From Alistipes finegoldii DSM 17242 (lineage in GTDB: Bacteria > Bacteroidota > Bacteroidia > Bacteroidales > Rikenellaceae), in assembly GCF_000265365.1 (NCBI RefSeq), contig NC_018011.1:310001-374000 (forward strand): a stretch of DNA of 64,000 nucleotides, read 5' to 3'. Below are positions 19,301-27,192 of the stretch, piece after piece (positions within the stretch are counted from its first letter, which is position 1; each line of letters starts with the position of its first letter). A model generated the notes under the pieces. It saw nothing but the letters and a program-made list of their open reading frames with translations, was not told where the DNA came from and did no database searches. A program made the translations under genes and the position numbers.

Positions 19301-19498
19301 CACCGGAGCCGAAAGCGTATACTCGCCGGCCGTGTTGGTCGTGGTCCCCAGAGAGGTCCCATCTACAATGACGGTCGCGCCTGCAACCGGATGTCCGTTT
19401 GCATCGGAAACTGTACCGGAGATCTGCCTATTCTGGGCCGTGGCATATGCCAAGAACACGAATACGGCAATTAACGATAGTACAATTTTTCTTACCAT
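16301..19498 (-). CDS. SusC/RagA TonB-dependent transporter B
   Basis: 1065 residues. Signal peptide MVRKIVLSLIAVFVFLAYATAQ, carboxypeptidase-like domain (about 24-105), DDVIVVAFGTAKKEAFTG TonB-box/plug entry, SusC segment ALYGARGANGVIMV, and a beta barrel ending in VQF. Outer-membrane import partner of SusD-B. It differs in sequence from SusC-A and SusC-C over nearly its whole length, but shares with them the DNA immediately around the ATG, including the inverted-arm site. Its start faces the recombinase gene 325 bp away. No consensus promoter was found upstream. Confidence 0.95.
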   Translation of the reverse strand: MVRKIVLSLIAVFVFLAYATAQNRQISGTVSDANGHPVAGATVIVDGTSLGTTTNTAGEYTLSAPVNGTLVVTFVGFEPQQLPIAGKTRINVTMKEDAQAIDDVIVVAFGTAKKEAFTGSAAVIKSDEIAKVQTSNVATALVGRVAGVQTSSTSGDLGKTPSIRVRGFGSINAGKEPLWIVDGMPYEGDLNNLNTNDIESMTVLKDAASNALYGARGANGVIMVTTKKAKSGDAVVTIDAKWGVNSKALEEYDVITSPAQYYETHFKALYGYYAQTNPAAKAYALASSGLTSNGTGGLGYNVYTVPEGQALIGTNGKLNPNATLGRKIIYNGQEYWLTPDDWIDEAYQSAFRQEYNVNISGATERSSFYASLGYLDNTGIIKSSALERYTARLKADYQAKKWLKVGGNMSYAHFSNSNGNSNEGSASSTANIFAFSAQMPPIYPVYIRDGSGRIMVDDNGYQMYDYGDKGNAGLTRPLLPGANGLQTSWLNKKKAEGNAFSGSGFVDISLYKGLKLTVNGSTNIDETRTTYLNNQYYGQFAEAGGTISKYHTRDIAYNLQQILNYNETFGKHNVGLMVGHEYYQKKYYYLSGTKSKLFSYDNEELGGAVVDGAGAHSYIDDYNSEGYFMRAQYDYAGRYFVSGSYRRDASSRFHPDHRWGNFWSVGAAWLLNQENWFDAPWVNMLKLKSSYGSQGNDNIGYYLYTDTYSIENNNGEIAVLFGQKGNPNITWETNTNLNIGTEFGFWNNRLSGSVDFFNRKTSDMLFAFSVPSSLGYSSYYANVGDMVNRGVEVELNADLIRTKNVLWSFNLNLTHVKNEVTYLAPEHKSTTVEGYKGYIDGSYFVGEGLPLYTYYLRSYAGVDPETGASLWYKDVKGDDGKITRTKTSDYTSATRYLHDSAIPSVYGGFSTSVSAYGVDFSISFNYQIGGKVYDSGYASFMSSPYGTTVGTNYHKDILKAWTPENKGSDIPRLQYGDQYTTSVSDRFLTDASYLNISNINVGYTLPSKITQKFGVQKLRVYLACDNVVYWSKRQGLDPRYSFTGATNFSNYSPIRTISGGVTVQF

Positions 19499-19508
19499 AA
19501 GCGTTAAT
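19470..19508 (-). other. Candidate recombination core site at SusC-B start
   Basis: Minus strand ATTAACG, 25-bp spacer with the ATG, CGTTAAT. It has the same size and position as in SusC-A and SusC-C, although the SusC-B coding sequence diverges right after it. Conservation confined to this site points to a function at DNA level. Confidence 0.6.
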
Positions 19509-19822
19509 TTTAATTAATTTTAAAATAAAAAGTCAACTGCCCGCGTTAGTATAATGTAAATTGTTCATAATCAATACGCGAGGCCCGTCTCCGGCCAAAT
19601 CTGCCAATTGCAGTCTAATTAATTGATAACCAAACGTCTGTCTCACAACAGGACGTTGTATCGGTTGCACATCTGTTACTACAGCGTAACCCTTCCGAAT
19701 ACGACAACAAGGGGAAAATAAGCTATTTAGACTCAATCCTGCGTCATATGGTTGTTACTTAATCATTACCTTTAAAGCGGTTTGTGTATTGTATAGGTTA
19801 ATGAAAAAGGTTGTTAAAAACA
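19509..19822. promoter_or_regulatory. Divergent intergenic region, SusC-B / recombinase
   Basis: 314 bp between two divergent genes. It holds a dyad (plus strand GTTACTACAGCGTAACC, 19675-19691) resembling those upstream of SusC-A and SusC-C. AT-rich DNA next to the SusC-B site resembles the SusC-A and SusC-C leaders (shared CTATTTTAAAA or TTTATTTTAAAA). No exact TAnnTTTG box is seen toward SusC-B. No further gene is supported. Confidence 0.5.
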
Positions 19823-21079
19823 ATGAGAAACACGTTCAAGGTTCTATTCTACATCAAGAAGAATGCGCCTCTGCGGAACGGTTGGGCCCCGATCATGGGA
19901 CGCATCACGATCAACGGACAGCGGACGCAATTTTCCACACGGCTCTCGGTCACTCCCGCCAGTTGGGACACCGCACAGGGGCGGGTCTGCGGACGGAGCA
20001 ACATGGCCGTCCAAATCAACGAAAAGCTGGCCAATATCCGATTTCACATCGAGAGATGCTACAACAAGCTCTTTTACGAGCAGGCCTTCGTTACTCCGGT
20101 GATGGTCAAAGAGATGTATTTCGGCGGCAATCACAAGCAGGAGACCGTGGTCGCCTTCTTCAAGCAGCACAACGACGAATTCAAACGCATGGTCGGCGTC
20201 AGCCGCAGCATGACCACATATTATAAATATAGGTGTGTATGCCGGCATCTGGCGGATTTCGTCTGGGACAAGTACAACCGGAAGGATTTAATGTTCAAGG
20301 AACTCAACCGCGAATTCCTTACGGGCTTTCATTCCTACATAGCGCAGGAGTGCGCCCATAAGAAAAATACCACGTGGATCTACATGATCGCCCTCAAACA
20401 CATCCTGATGCTGGCCCGCAGCAAAGGCTATATGAACAAGGATCTGTTTGCAAATTACAAATTACAAAGCGAATTCGTAACGCGCAATTACCTCTCCATG
20501 AGCGAGATCAACAAACTGATGCAGTACGAGGGCGACACTCCCACCTTACAACTTATCCGGGATGCCTTTCTGTTCAGCTGTTTCACCGGCTTGTCTTATA
20601 TCGACATGAAGGACCTTACGCTGGAAAATATCCAGCAGGTGAATAAACAGTTGTGGATCAGTACGACGCGCCGCAAAACGGGTTCCGAAGTAAACGTCCG
20701 GCTGTTCGAAGTGCCTTACAACATTCTGCTCAAGCACAGGCCGATGACCCGGACCAAGCGAATCTTCGACCTTCCGAGCAACGGCTGGTGCAATGCCTGT
20801 CTCGACAAAATCATGTCCGAAATAGGCATTATGAAACAGATTACATTCCATTCGGCCCGCCATACCTTCGCCACGACGATCACCCTGTCGCAGGGCGTAG
20901 CTATCGAGACGATCAGCAAGCTGCTGGGACATAGAAACATACGAACTACGCAGATTTATGCCACCATTACGCACTCGCAGCTCGACGGCGAAATGGAACG
21001 TCTGTCGAAGCGAATCAACTCCCTTTACCGCAATTTGCTTCCTCCGGATGCACCCGAAGCCGGCACAAAGCTCATCTAA
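19823..21079 (+). CDS. Tyrosine recombinase, probable SusC/SusD shufflon invertase
   Basis: 418 residues from ATG 19823; a TTG at 19811 is in frame but weaker. N-terminal arm-binding domain, SAM-like core-binding domain (about 105-205), catalytic domain from about 222. Catalytic residues seen: Lys285, His343 and Arg346 in FHSARHTFA, His370 in LLGHRNI, Tyr379 in TTQIYA. The first catalytic arginine is replaced by Ser258 in FTGLSYID, as in IntDOT and many Bacteroidetes recombinases. No other mobile-element genes lie next to it. It stands between the divergent starts of SusC-B and SusC-C, which share an inverted-arm site. Inversion of the promoter region or of 12 kb between SusC-A and SusC-C is its likely task; an orphan integrase is the alternative. 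Confidence 0.88.
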   Translation: MRNTFKVLFYIKKNAPLRNGWAPIMGRITINGQRTQFSTRLSVTPASWDTAQGRVCGRSNMAVQINEKLANIRFHIERCYNKLFYEQAFVTPVMVKEMYFGGNHKQETVVAFFKQHNDEFKRMVGVSRSMTTYYKYRCVCRHLADFVWDKYNRKDLMFKELNREFLTGFHSYIAQECAHKKNTTWIYMIALKHILMLARSKGYMNKDLFANYKLQSEFVTRNYLSMSEINKLMQYEGDTPTLQLIRDAFLFSCFTGLSYIDMKDLTLENIQQVNKQLWISTTRRKTGSEVNVRLFEVPYNILLKHRPMTRTKRIFDLPSNGWCNACLDKIMSEIGIMKQITFHSARHTFATTITLSQGVAIETISKLLGHRNIRTTQIYATITHSQLDGEMERLSKRINSLYRNLLPPDAPEAGTKLI

Positions 21080-21154
21080 GCGCCGTCATCCGCCCCTTGC
21101 GCCCCTTCCCGGAGGGAAAATCACCGGAAATCACCGAAAAGACCGAAAACCGGC

Positions 21155-21171
21155 GGTTACAATCTGTAACC
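21155..21171 (+). promoter_or_regulatory. Dyad GGTTACA-ATC-TGTAACC upstream of SusC-C
   Basis: Perfect 7-bp arms with a 3-bp spacer, 166-182 bp before the SusC-C ATG. Related dyads lie 215-231 bp before SusC-A (9434-9450) and 177-193 bp before SusC-B (19675-19691), in the same orientation relative to each gene. It could be an operator or an accessory recombinase site. Confidence 0.5.
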
Positions 21172-21258
21172 AGCCCGACACTTTGCCGGGAAAACTGTAA
21201 GTGGCGGACGTTAATCCGCAGAATATGTGTAATAGTAGTAAATTATTTTAAAAATTTA

Positions 21259-21290
21259 TTTGTATATGAATCGCCAAACGTTTATCTTTG
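21259..21290 (+). promoter_or_regulatory. Consensus promoter of SusC-C
   Basis: TTTG (21259-21262), 20-bp spacer, TATCTTTG (21283-21290): an exact fit to the Bacteroidetes sigma-ABfr consensus. Start of transcription near 21297, about 40 bases before the ATG. It is the only clear promoter among the three susC genes and lies on the recombinase side of the inverted repeat, so inversion would move it in front of SusC-A or SusC-B. Confidence 0.85.
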
Positions 21291-21326
21291 CTAGTGAACT
21301 TTTTATTTTAAAAAATTAACTAATAG

Positions 21327-21572
21327 ATTAACGCTTATGGTAAAAAAAATCCTACTATCGTTAATTGGAGTACTTGTGTTTGCAGCGGGGGCATTCGCCC
21401 AAGCCAAACAAGTGCGCGGTAGTGTCGTTGATGAAAACGGAGCGGCCGTGATCGGCGCTTCGGTTATCGTCAAAGGTACGACCATCGGTGTATCCACCGA
21501 TCAGCAGGGATTTTTCGTTATGAACAATGTTCCGGCGAAATCCGAGGAACTGCAAATCTCCTATTTGGGGTA
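21327..21572 (+). repeat. 246-bp perfect inverted repeat, right copy, with core site
   Basis: Identical to the reverse complement of 8984-9229. Its first 39 bp (21327-21365) are the inverted-arm site ATTAACG-N25-CGTTAAT around the ATG. Identity ends inside codon 79 (TAC in SusC-A, TAT here), after which the proteins read KTATVAVAP versus VTQDVKIRP. Confidence 0.95.
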
Positions 21573-24500
21573 TGTTACGCAGGATGTGAAGATCCGTCCG
21601 AACATGCAGATTACCCTTGTTCCTGACGAGCAGACTATCGAGTCCGTCGTGGTTACGGGTATGACCAAGACCGACAAACGACTCTTTACGGGTGCGGCGG
21701 ACCGCCTTTCTGCCGACGATGTGAAACTTTCGGGTATGGCCGATATCAGCCGCGGTCTGGAAGGCCGTTCGGCCGGTGTCTCGGTGCAGAACGTATCGGG
21801 TACGTTCGGTACCGCTCCCAAGATCCGCGTCCGCGGTGCGACGTCGATCTTCGGCAGCTCGAAGCCCCTCTGGGTTGTGGACGGCGTCATTATGGAGGAT
21901 GTGATCGACATCGACGCCGACGCACTCTCTTCGGGTGACGCCACGACGCTGATCAGCTCCGCCATCGCAGGTCTCAACGCCGACGACATCGAGAGCTTCA
22001 GCATTCTGAAAGACGGTTCCGCAACTTCCATATACGGTGCGCGCGCTATGGCCGGCGTGATCGTCGTTACGACCAAGAAAGGCCGCGCAGGCGAAAGCCG
22101 CATCAGCTATACCGGCGACTATACGTTCCGCATGACGCCGCGCTATGCCGATTTCAACATCATGAATTCTCAGGATCAGATGTCGGTATATCAGGAAATG
22201 GCCGCTAAGGGCTGGCTCAACAACTCGACTATCGCAAACGCCTCTTCGAGCGGTGTTTACGGCAAAATGTGGGAGCTGGTAAATACGGGCAAACTCGAAA
22301 ATACGGAGGCTGCGCGCAACCGCTACCTGCGTAAGGCCGAGTACCGCAACACGGACTGGTTCAAGGAACTTTTCCGGAGTTCGCTGATGCACACGCACTC
22401 GATCAGCCTCAGCTCCGGTACCGAGAAGTCGCAGTACTACGCTTCGATGAGCGCCATGTTCGATCCGGGATGGACCAAGGCCAGCGAGGTGGAGCGTTAT
22501 ACGGCGAACCTCAACGCTACCTACAATATTTTCGACAATCTGACGCTGAACCTCATTTCGAGCGGCTCTTACCGTAAGCAAACGGCTCCGGGTACGTTGG
22601 CCGCGACGACCGACGTGGTATTCGGCGAGGTAAAGCGCGATTTCGACATCAACCCCTACTCGTATGCGATGAATTCGTCCCGGACGCTCGATCCCGATGA
22701 ATTCTACACGCGCAACTACGCTCCGTTCAACATTCTCGACGAACTTGGGAAGAACTACATCGATCTCAACGTCGTGGATACGAAGTTCCAAGCAGAACTG
22801 CGTTACAAACCCGTCACGGGTCTCGAACTGAGCGCACTGGCCGCCATCAAATATTCGGCTACGACGCAGGAGCACAACATTACGGACTATTCGAATCAGG
22901 CCCGCGCCTACCGTGCAATGGCTACTACGGTGATCCGTGACAACAACCCGTTCCTGTATACCGATCCCGACAATGCGTATGCAGTGCCTATTTCGATCCT
23001 GCCCAAGGGCGGTATCTACAAGCGCCGCGACAACAACATGCTGTCGTACGACTTCCGTTTTGCCGCTTCGTACAATACGGAGATCAACAACCAGCACATT
23101 ATCAACCTCTACGGAGGTATGGAGGTCAACCAGAGCGACCGTCACGAATCTTGGTTCAACGGCTGGGGTATGCAGTACTCGATGGGCCTGATCCCCTTCT
23201 ACGCCTACGAGGTATTCAAGAAAGGCAAGGAGGAGAACACCGACTACTTCGGTCTGGCCGACACCCATTACCGCAACGTCGCTTTCTTCTTCAACGGCAC
23301 CTATTCGTGGAACGGCCGCTACACCCTCAACGGAACCTTCCGTTACGAAGGAACGAACCGCATGGGTAAGAGCCGCAGCGCCCGCTGGCTGCCGACATGG
23401 AACGTCGCCGGTGCATGGAACGTACACGAAGAGAATTTCTTCGAGGCGCTGCGTCCCGCACTGTCGCACTTGTCGCTGAAGGCTTCCTACTCGCTGACCG
23501 CAGACCGCGGCCCCAGCTTCGTGACCAACTCGCGCGTCGTCATTACGAGCAATACCCCGTGGCGTCCTTCGGCCGGTGTTACCGAGTCGGGTCTGACGAT
23601 TTACGACTTGGAGAACAGCGAGCTGACTTACGAGAAGAAGAACGAGGTGAACGTCGGTATCGACATGGGCTTCCTGAACAACCGCATCAGCCTCGCAGCC
23701 GACTGGTACAAGCGTGACAACCACGACCTGATCGGTGTGATCAACACGCAGGGTATCGGCGGTCAGGTGATGAAATACGGTAACGTCGCCGGTCTGAAAT
23801 CTTCGGGTGTCGAGCTGACTCTTTCGACCCGCAACATCGAAACCAAGAATTTCAGCTGGTCTACGGACTTCATCTATTCGCACCTGAAAGAGGAGGTGAC
23901 CGACCTGATGTCGTACAAGCGTGCCATCGACCTCGTATCGGGCACCGGTTTCGGTATGGAAGGCTATCCTTCGCGTTCGATCTTCTCGTTCGACTTCCAA
24001 GGCCTGAACGACGAGGGTATCCCGCAGTTCATCAACGAGAAAGGCCAGCTCACGACCACCTCGATCAACTTCCAAGAGCGTAACAACCTCGGACATCTGA
24101 AGTATTCGGGTACGGCCGATCCGACGGATTTCGGTAGCTTCGGCAACATGTTCCGTCTCTACGGCTTCAAGCTCAATGTCTTCATCACCTACTCGTTCGG
24201 CAATGTGATCCGTCTGGATCCGGTCTTCTCCGAATCCTACAGCGACCTGCTCTCCATGCCGCGCGAGTTCCGCAACCGCTGGATGCGTCCGGGCGATGAG
24301 AACCATACGGATATTCCGGTTATCGCCAACAAGCGTCAGGTCAAGAAGGACAACTACCTTTCGCGCGCTTACAATGCCTACAACTATTCGACGGCACGTA
24401 TCGCCAAGGGCGACTTCATCCGCATGAAGGAGATTTCGCTGACCTACGACTTCCCGAAGCGCTGGATCAAGAAACTCCGTTTCTCAAACATGTCGCTTAA

Positions 24501-24636
24501 ACTTCAGGCTACGAACCTCTTCCTGATCTATGCCGACAAGAAGCTCAACGGTCAGGATCCCGAATTCTTCAATACCGGCGGTGTTGCGGTTCCGGTGCCC
24601 AAGCAATTTACGCTGACGCTGAAAATCGGTTTATAA
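21337..24636 (+). CDS. SusC/RagA TonB-dependent transporter C
   Basis: 1099 residues with signal peptide, carboxypeptidase-like domain, TonB-box-like SVVVTGM, plug with SIYGARAMAGVIVV, and beta barrel. The first 78 residues are identical to SusC-A, the next 30 differ, and the plug and barrel are again strongly similar, with a nearly identical C-terminus including IYADKKLNGQDPEFFN. It heads operon C (SusD, zinc peptidase, DUF4302) with a consensus promoter 40 bases upstream, so it is probably the expressed allele in this assembly. It imports the ligand of SusD-C through the outer membrane with TonB energy. Peptide substrates are inferred from the operon's peptidases. Confidence 0.95.
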   Translation: MVKKILLSLIGVLVFAAGAFAQAKQVRGSVVDENGAAVIGASVIVKGTTIGVSTDQQGFFVMNNVPAKSEELQISYLGYVTQDVKIRPNMQITLVPDEQTIESVVVTGMTKTDKRLFTGAADRLSADDVKLSGMADISRGLEGRSAGVSVQNVSGTFGTAPKIRVRGATSIFGSSKPLWVVDGVIMEDVIDIDADALSSGDATTLISSAIAGLNADDIESFSILKDGSATSIYGARAMAGVIVVTTKKGRAGESRISYTGDYTFRMTPRYADFNIMNSQDQMSVYQEMAAKGWLNNSTIANASSSGVYGKMWELVNTGKLENTEAARNRYLRKAEYRNTDWFKELFRSSLMHTHSISLSSGTEKSQYYASMSAMFDPGWTKASEVERYTANLNATYNIFDNLTLNLISSGSYRKQTAPGTLAATTDVVFGEVKRDFDINPYSYAMNSSRTLDPDEFYTRNYAPFNILDELGKNYIDLNVVDTKFQAELRYKPVTGLELSALAAIKYSATTQEHNITDYSNQARAYRAMATTVIRDNNPFLYTDPDNAYAVPISILPKGGIYKRRDNNMLSYDFRFAASYNTEINNQHIINLYGGMEVNQSDRHESWFNGWGMQYSMGLIPFYAYEVFKKGKEENTDYFGLADTHYRNVAFFFNGTYSWNGRYTLNGTFRYEGTNRMGKSRSARWLPTWNVAGAWNVHEENFFEALRPALSHLSLKASYSLTADRGPSFVTNSRVVITSNTPWRPSAGVTESGLTIYDLENSELTYEKKNEVNVGIDMGFLNNRISLAADWYKRDNHDLIGVINTQGIGGQVMKYGNVAGLKSSGVELTLSTRNIETKNFSWSTDFIYSHLKEEVTDLMSYKRAIDLVSGTGFGMEGYPSRSIFSFDFQGLNDEGIPQFINEKGQLTTTSINFQERNNLGHLKYSGTADPTDFGSFGNMFRLYGFKLNVFITYSFGNVIRLDPVFSESYSDLLSMPREFRNRWMRPGDENHTDIPVIANKRQVKKDNYLSRAYNAYNYSTARIAKGDFIRMKEISLTYDFPKRWIKKLRFSNMSLKLQATNLFLIYADKKLNGQDPEFFNTGGVAVPVPKQFTLTLKIGL

Positions 24637-24657
24637 CAGACGCTAAAGTTGAAAAAT

Positions 24658-26259
24658 ATGAATACGAAAAAAATAACCACGCTAATCGTACTCGCGGCTG
24701 CCCTCGTGGCGCTTCCCGCTTGTAACGACTTTTTGGATGAGATGCCGGACAACCGAACCGAACTCGATTCGAGCGACAAGATCACCAGTCTGCTGGTTTC
24801 GGCATATTCCGAACATACCTACCCCGTAACCTGCGAATACGCATCGGACAATGTCGATGAAACGGCATTGGTTTCACCGAACTTCGAACCCGAACAGGAA
24901 GAGTACTACCGCTGGCAGGACGTTACGGCGGCCGTTACCAACGAAGCGCCTCAGGCCGTATGGAGTCAGTATTACATGGCGATTGCCGCTGCCAACCAAG
25001 CGCTCGACGCCATCAAGGAGCTGGGCGGCGCCGACACCCCGCAGCTGAAGGCCGCCAAGGGCGAAGCGCTCATTTGCCGTGCATACGCTCATTTCTGTCT
25101 GGCCAATATGTTCTGTCAGGCTTACAATCCGCAGTATGCGTCGGAAGACCTTGGCATCCCCTACATGGAGAAGGCCGAAACGATACTCAACCCCAAATAC
25201 ACCCGCGGTACGCTGGCCGATGTCTATTCCAAGATCGACGCCGACCTGATCGAGGGTCTGCCGCTGATCACCGACGAGTTCTACTCGGTGCCGAAGTACC
25301 ATTTCAACCAGAAGGCCGCCTATGCTTTTGCAGCCCGTTTCTACCTCTTCTATCAGAAGTGGGACGAGTGTATCGCCGCCGCGAAGGTAGTGCTGGGAAG
25401 CGCTCCCGAAACGATGATGCGCGACCTCGAAGCGAACGGCAAGCTGGGACTGCAGTCGGCCGACGGACAGACCCTGCTTCGCACGATGGACTATATCGAC
25501 TACTCGCACAAGTGCAATCTGCTGCTGCAGACCTCGATAACCGATGCTCCCGGCATTTCGTTCGGTCCTTACAATGCCTACACCGGGTTCTCCCACGGTA
25601 ACTGGCTGGATCAGACCGAAACCTTCCGCGCTCCGACGGCTCCATGGGGCAGCAGCTATACGCTCTACTCTGCGCCGTATTCAATGAATACCGGTAAAGC
25701 CGACAAGTGTTTCGCATGGCGTGCGCCCTACCTCTTCGAGATCAAGGACCCGGTGATGCAGACGGGACTCGCGCATACGGTTTTCCCCGCATTTACGGCC
25801 GAAGAGACGCTGCTCTGCCGCGCCGAGGCTTACATCATGAAGAAAGAATACGGCCCGGCTCTGAACGACATGAACCTCTGGATCAGCAAATATGTGAAAT
25901 CCGGCGCCCAGACGCTCACCGAAGCCAACGTCAACCAGTGGGCGCAGAACACGAAGGAGTATACCCCGGCCAATCCCACGGTGAAGAAACCTTTCGGCGA
26001 GACGGCTTTCCCGCTCGAAGCCGGCACGCAGACCAACATGTGCTATGCGCTGCTGCATCTGCGCCGTGTGGAGACCGTACACCTCGGTTTGCGCTGGTTC
26101 GACATAAAACGTTACGGCATTACGATCTATCGTCGCAAGCTGGCCAGCTACAACACGCTCGGAAGCGTTACCGACGAACTGCACGCCCGCGACCCGCGCT
26201 GCGCGATGCAGCTGCCGATGGATGTCGTTGCCGCAGGCCTGACTCCTAACCCGAGATAA
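24658..26259 (+). CDS. SusD/RagB-family lipoprotein C
   Basis: 533 residues from ATG 24658 (MNTKKITTLIVLAAAL); a TTG three codons upstream is also in frame. Lipobox LPAC followed by NDFLDEMPDNRTELDSSDK, the same mature start as SusD-A. It carries the SusD segments GEALICRAYAHFCLANMFCQ and GLRWFDIKRYG. Surface lid and binding partner of SusC-C; gap to SusC-C about 21 bp. It differs from SusD-A most in the middle, where SusD ligand sites lie, so A and C may take different ligands. Confidence 0.93.
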   Translation: MNTKKITTLIVLAAALVALPACNDFLDEMPDNRTELDSSDKITSLLVSAYSEHTYPVTCEYASDNVDETALVSPNFEPEQEEYYRWQDVTAAVTNEAPQAVWSQYYMAIAAANQALDAIKELGGADTPQLKAAKGEALICRAYAHFCLANMFCQAYNPQYASEDLGIPYMEKAETILNPKYTRGTLADVYSKIDADLIEGLPLITDEFYSVPKYHFNQKAAYAFAARFYLFYQKWDECIAAAKVVLGSAPETMMRDLEANGKLGLQSADGQTLLRTMDYIDYSHKCNLLLQTSITDAPGISFGPYNAYTGFSHGNWLDQTETFRAPTAPWGSSYTLYSAPYSMNTGKADKCFAWRAPYLFEIKDPVMQTGLAHTVFPAFTAEETLLCRAEAYIMKKEYGPALNDMNLWISKYVKSGAQTLTEANVNQWAQNTKEYTPANPTVKKPFGETAFPLEAGTQTNMCYALLHLRRVETVHLGLRWFDIKRYGITIYRRKLASYNTLGSVTDELHARDPRCAMQLPMDVVAAGLTPNPR

Positions 26260-26289
26260 TCAGATGCTAACGATAAAACAGGATATACG

Positions 26290-27180
26290 ATGAAAAAGAA
26301 TATTATATTACTTATGACGGCAGTGTTCGGAGTGTTCGTTTTGGCGGGCTGCTCCGAGGACGACCTGAAAAAGACGAGTGCTGTCCTCGACTCGCCTACC
26401 GTCGAGAACGATTTCGACAGATGGCTTACCAAGAACTATTTGGAACCCTACAACATCGATTTCAAATATCGTTTCAAAGATGTTCTGGGCGACATGGACT
26501 ACAACCTGACTCCCGCAGATTACGGACAGGCGATCAAACTGGCCAAGCTGACGCTGCACCTGACGCTGCAGGTTTACGACGAAGTGACGGGCAACAGGCA
26601 GTTCATCAGCGAGAACTTCCCGAAGATCGTCCATGTTATCGGTTCGCCGGCCTATAACGAAAACAACAATATCGTACTCGGTGTGGCCGAAGGCGGTAAG
26701 ATGATGACCCTTTATCAGGTAAACATCATCGACTATCTGCTGGAGACGAAGAATATCGACCAGCTCAACGAGCTCTTCTTCAAGACCATGCACCATGAGT
26801 TCGGTCACATCCTCCACCAGACGCGGCCCTACTCGACCGACTTCAACGCCGTGACGCCTTCGAGCTACGTCGGCGACGCATGCTTCGACACCTATCGGAC
26901 GGATGCAGCGGCTCGTCAGGCCGGGTTTATCACGCGTTATTCGTCGAAGGCTCCCGATGAGGATTTCGTGGAACAGCTCTCGCTCTACGTAACCTCGACG
27001 GCTGCCGAATGGGAAGCCATTCTCGCACAAGGCGGCAGCGCCGGACGTCCGCTTCTCGAACAGAAGAACGATATCATGCGTGCCTACATGCTCAGCACAT
27101 GGGATATCAATATCGATGAACTGCGAAAAGTGGTATTACGTCGGCAGAATGAGATTTGGTCGCTCGATTATAACATTTAA
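26290..27180 (+). CDS. Zinc-dependent lipoprotein peptidase (Peptidase_Mx1 type), operon C
   Basis: 296 residues, MKKNIILLMTAVFGVFVLAGC with lipobox Cys21. Zinc motif HEFGH at residues 169-173; downstream acidic cluster DEDFVEQ is a candidate third ligand region. Paralogue of 3408-4301 with collinear sequence (FRYRY/FKYRF, YDEVTG, VLRRQ). Predicted outer-membrane-anchored peptidase working with the SusC-C/SusD-C importer. The gene is 30 bp from SusD-C and 12 bp from the DUF4302 gene, in the same order as operon A. Confidence 0.82.
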   Translation: MKKNIILLMTAVFGVFVLAGCSEDDLKKTSAVLDSPTVENDFDRWLTKNYLEPYNIDFKYRFKDVLGDMDYNLTPADYGQAIKLAKLTLHLTLQVYDEVTGNRQFISENFPKIVHVIGSPAYNENNNIVLGVAEGGKMMTLYQVNIIDYLLETKNIDQLNELFFKTMHHEFGHILHQTRPYSTDFNAVTPSSYVGDACFDTYRTDAAARQAGFITRYSSKAPDEDFVEQLSLYVTSTAAEWEAILAQGGSAGRPLLEQKNDIMRAYMLSTWDINIDELRKVVLRRQNEIWSLDYNI

Positions 27181-27192
27181 TTCGTAAAAGAG

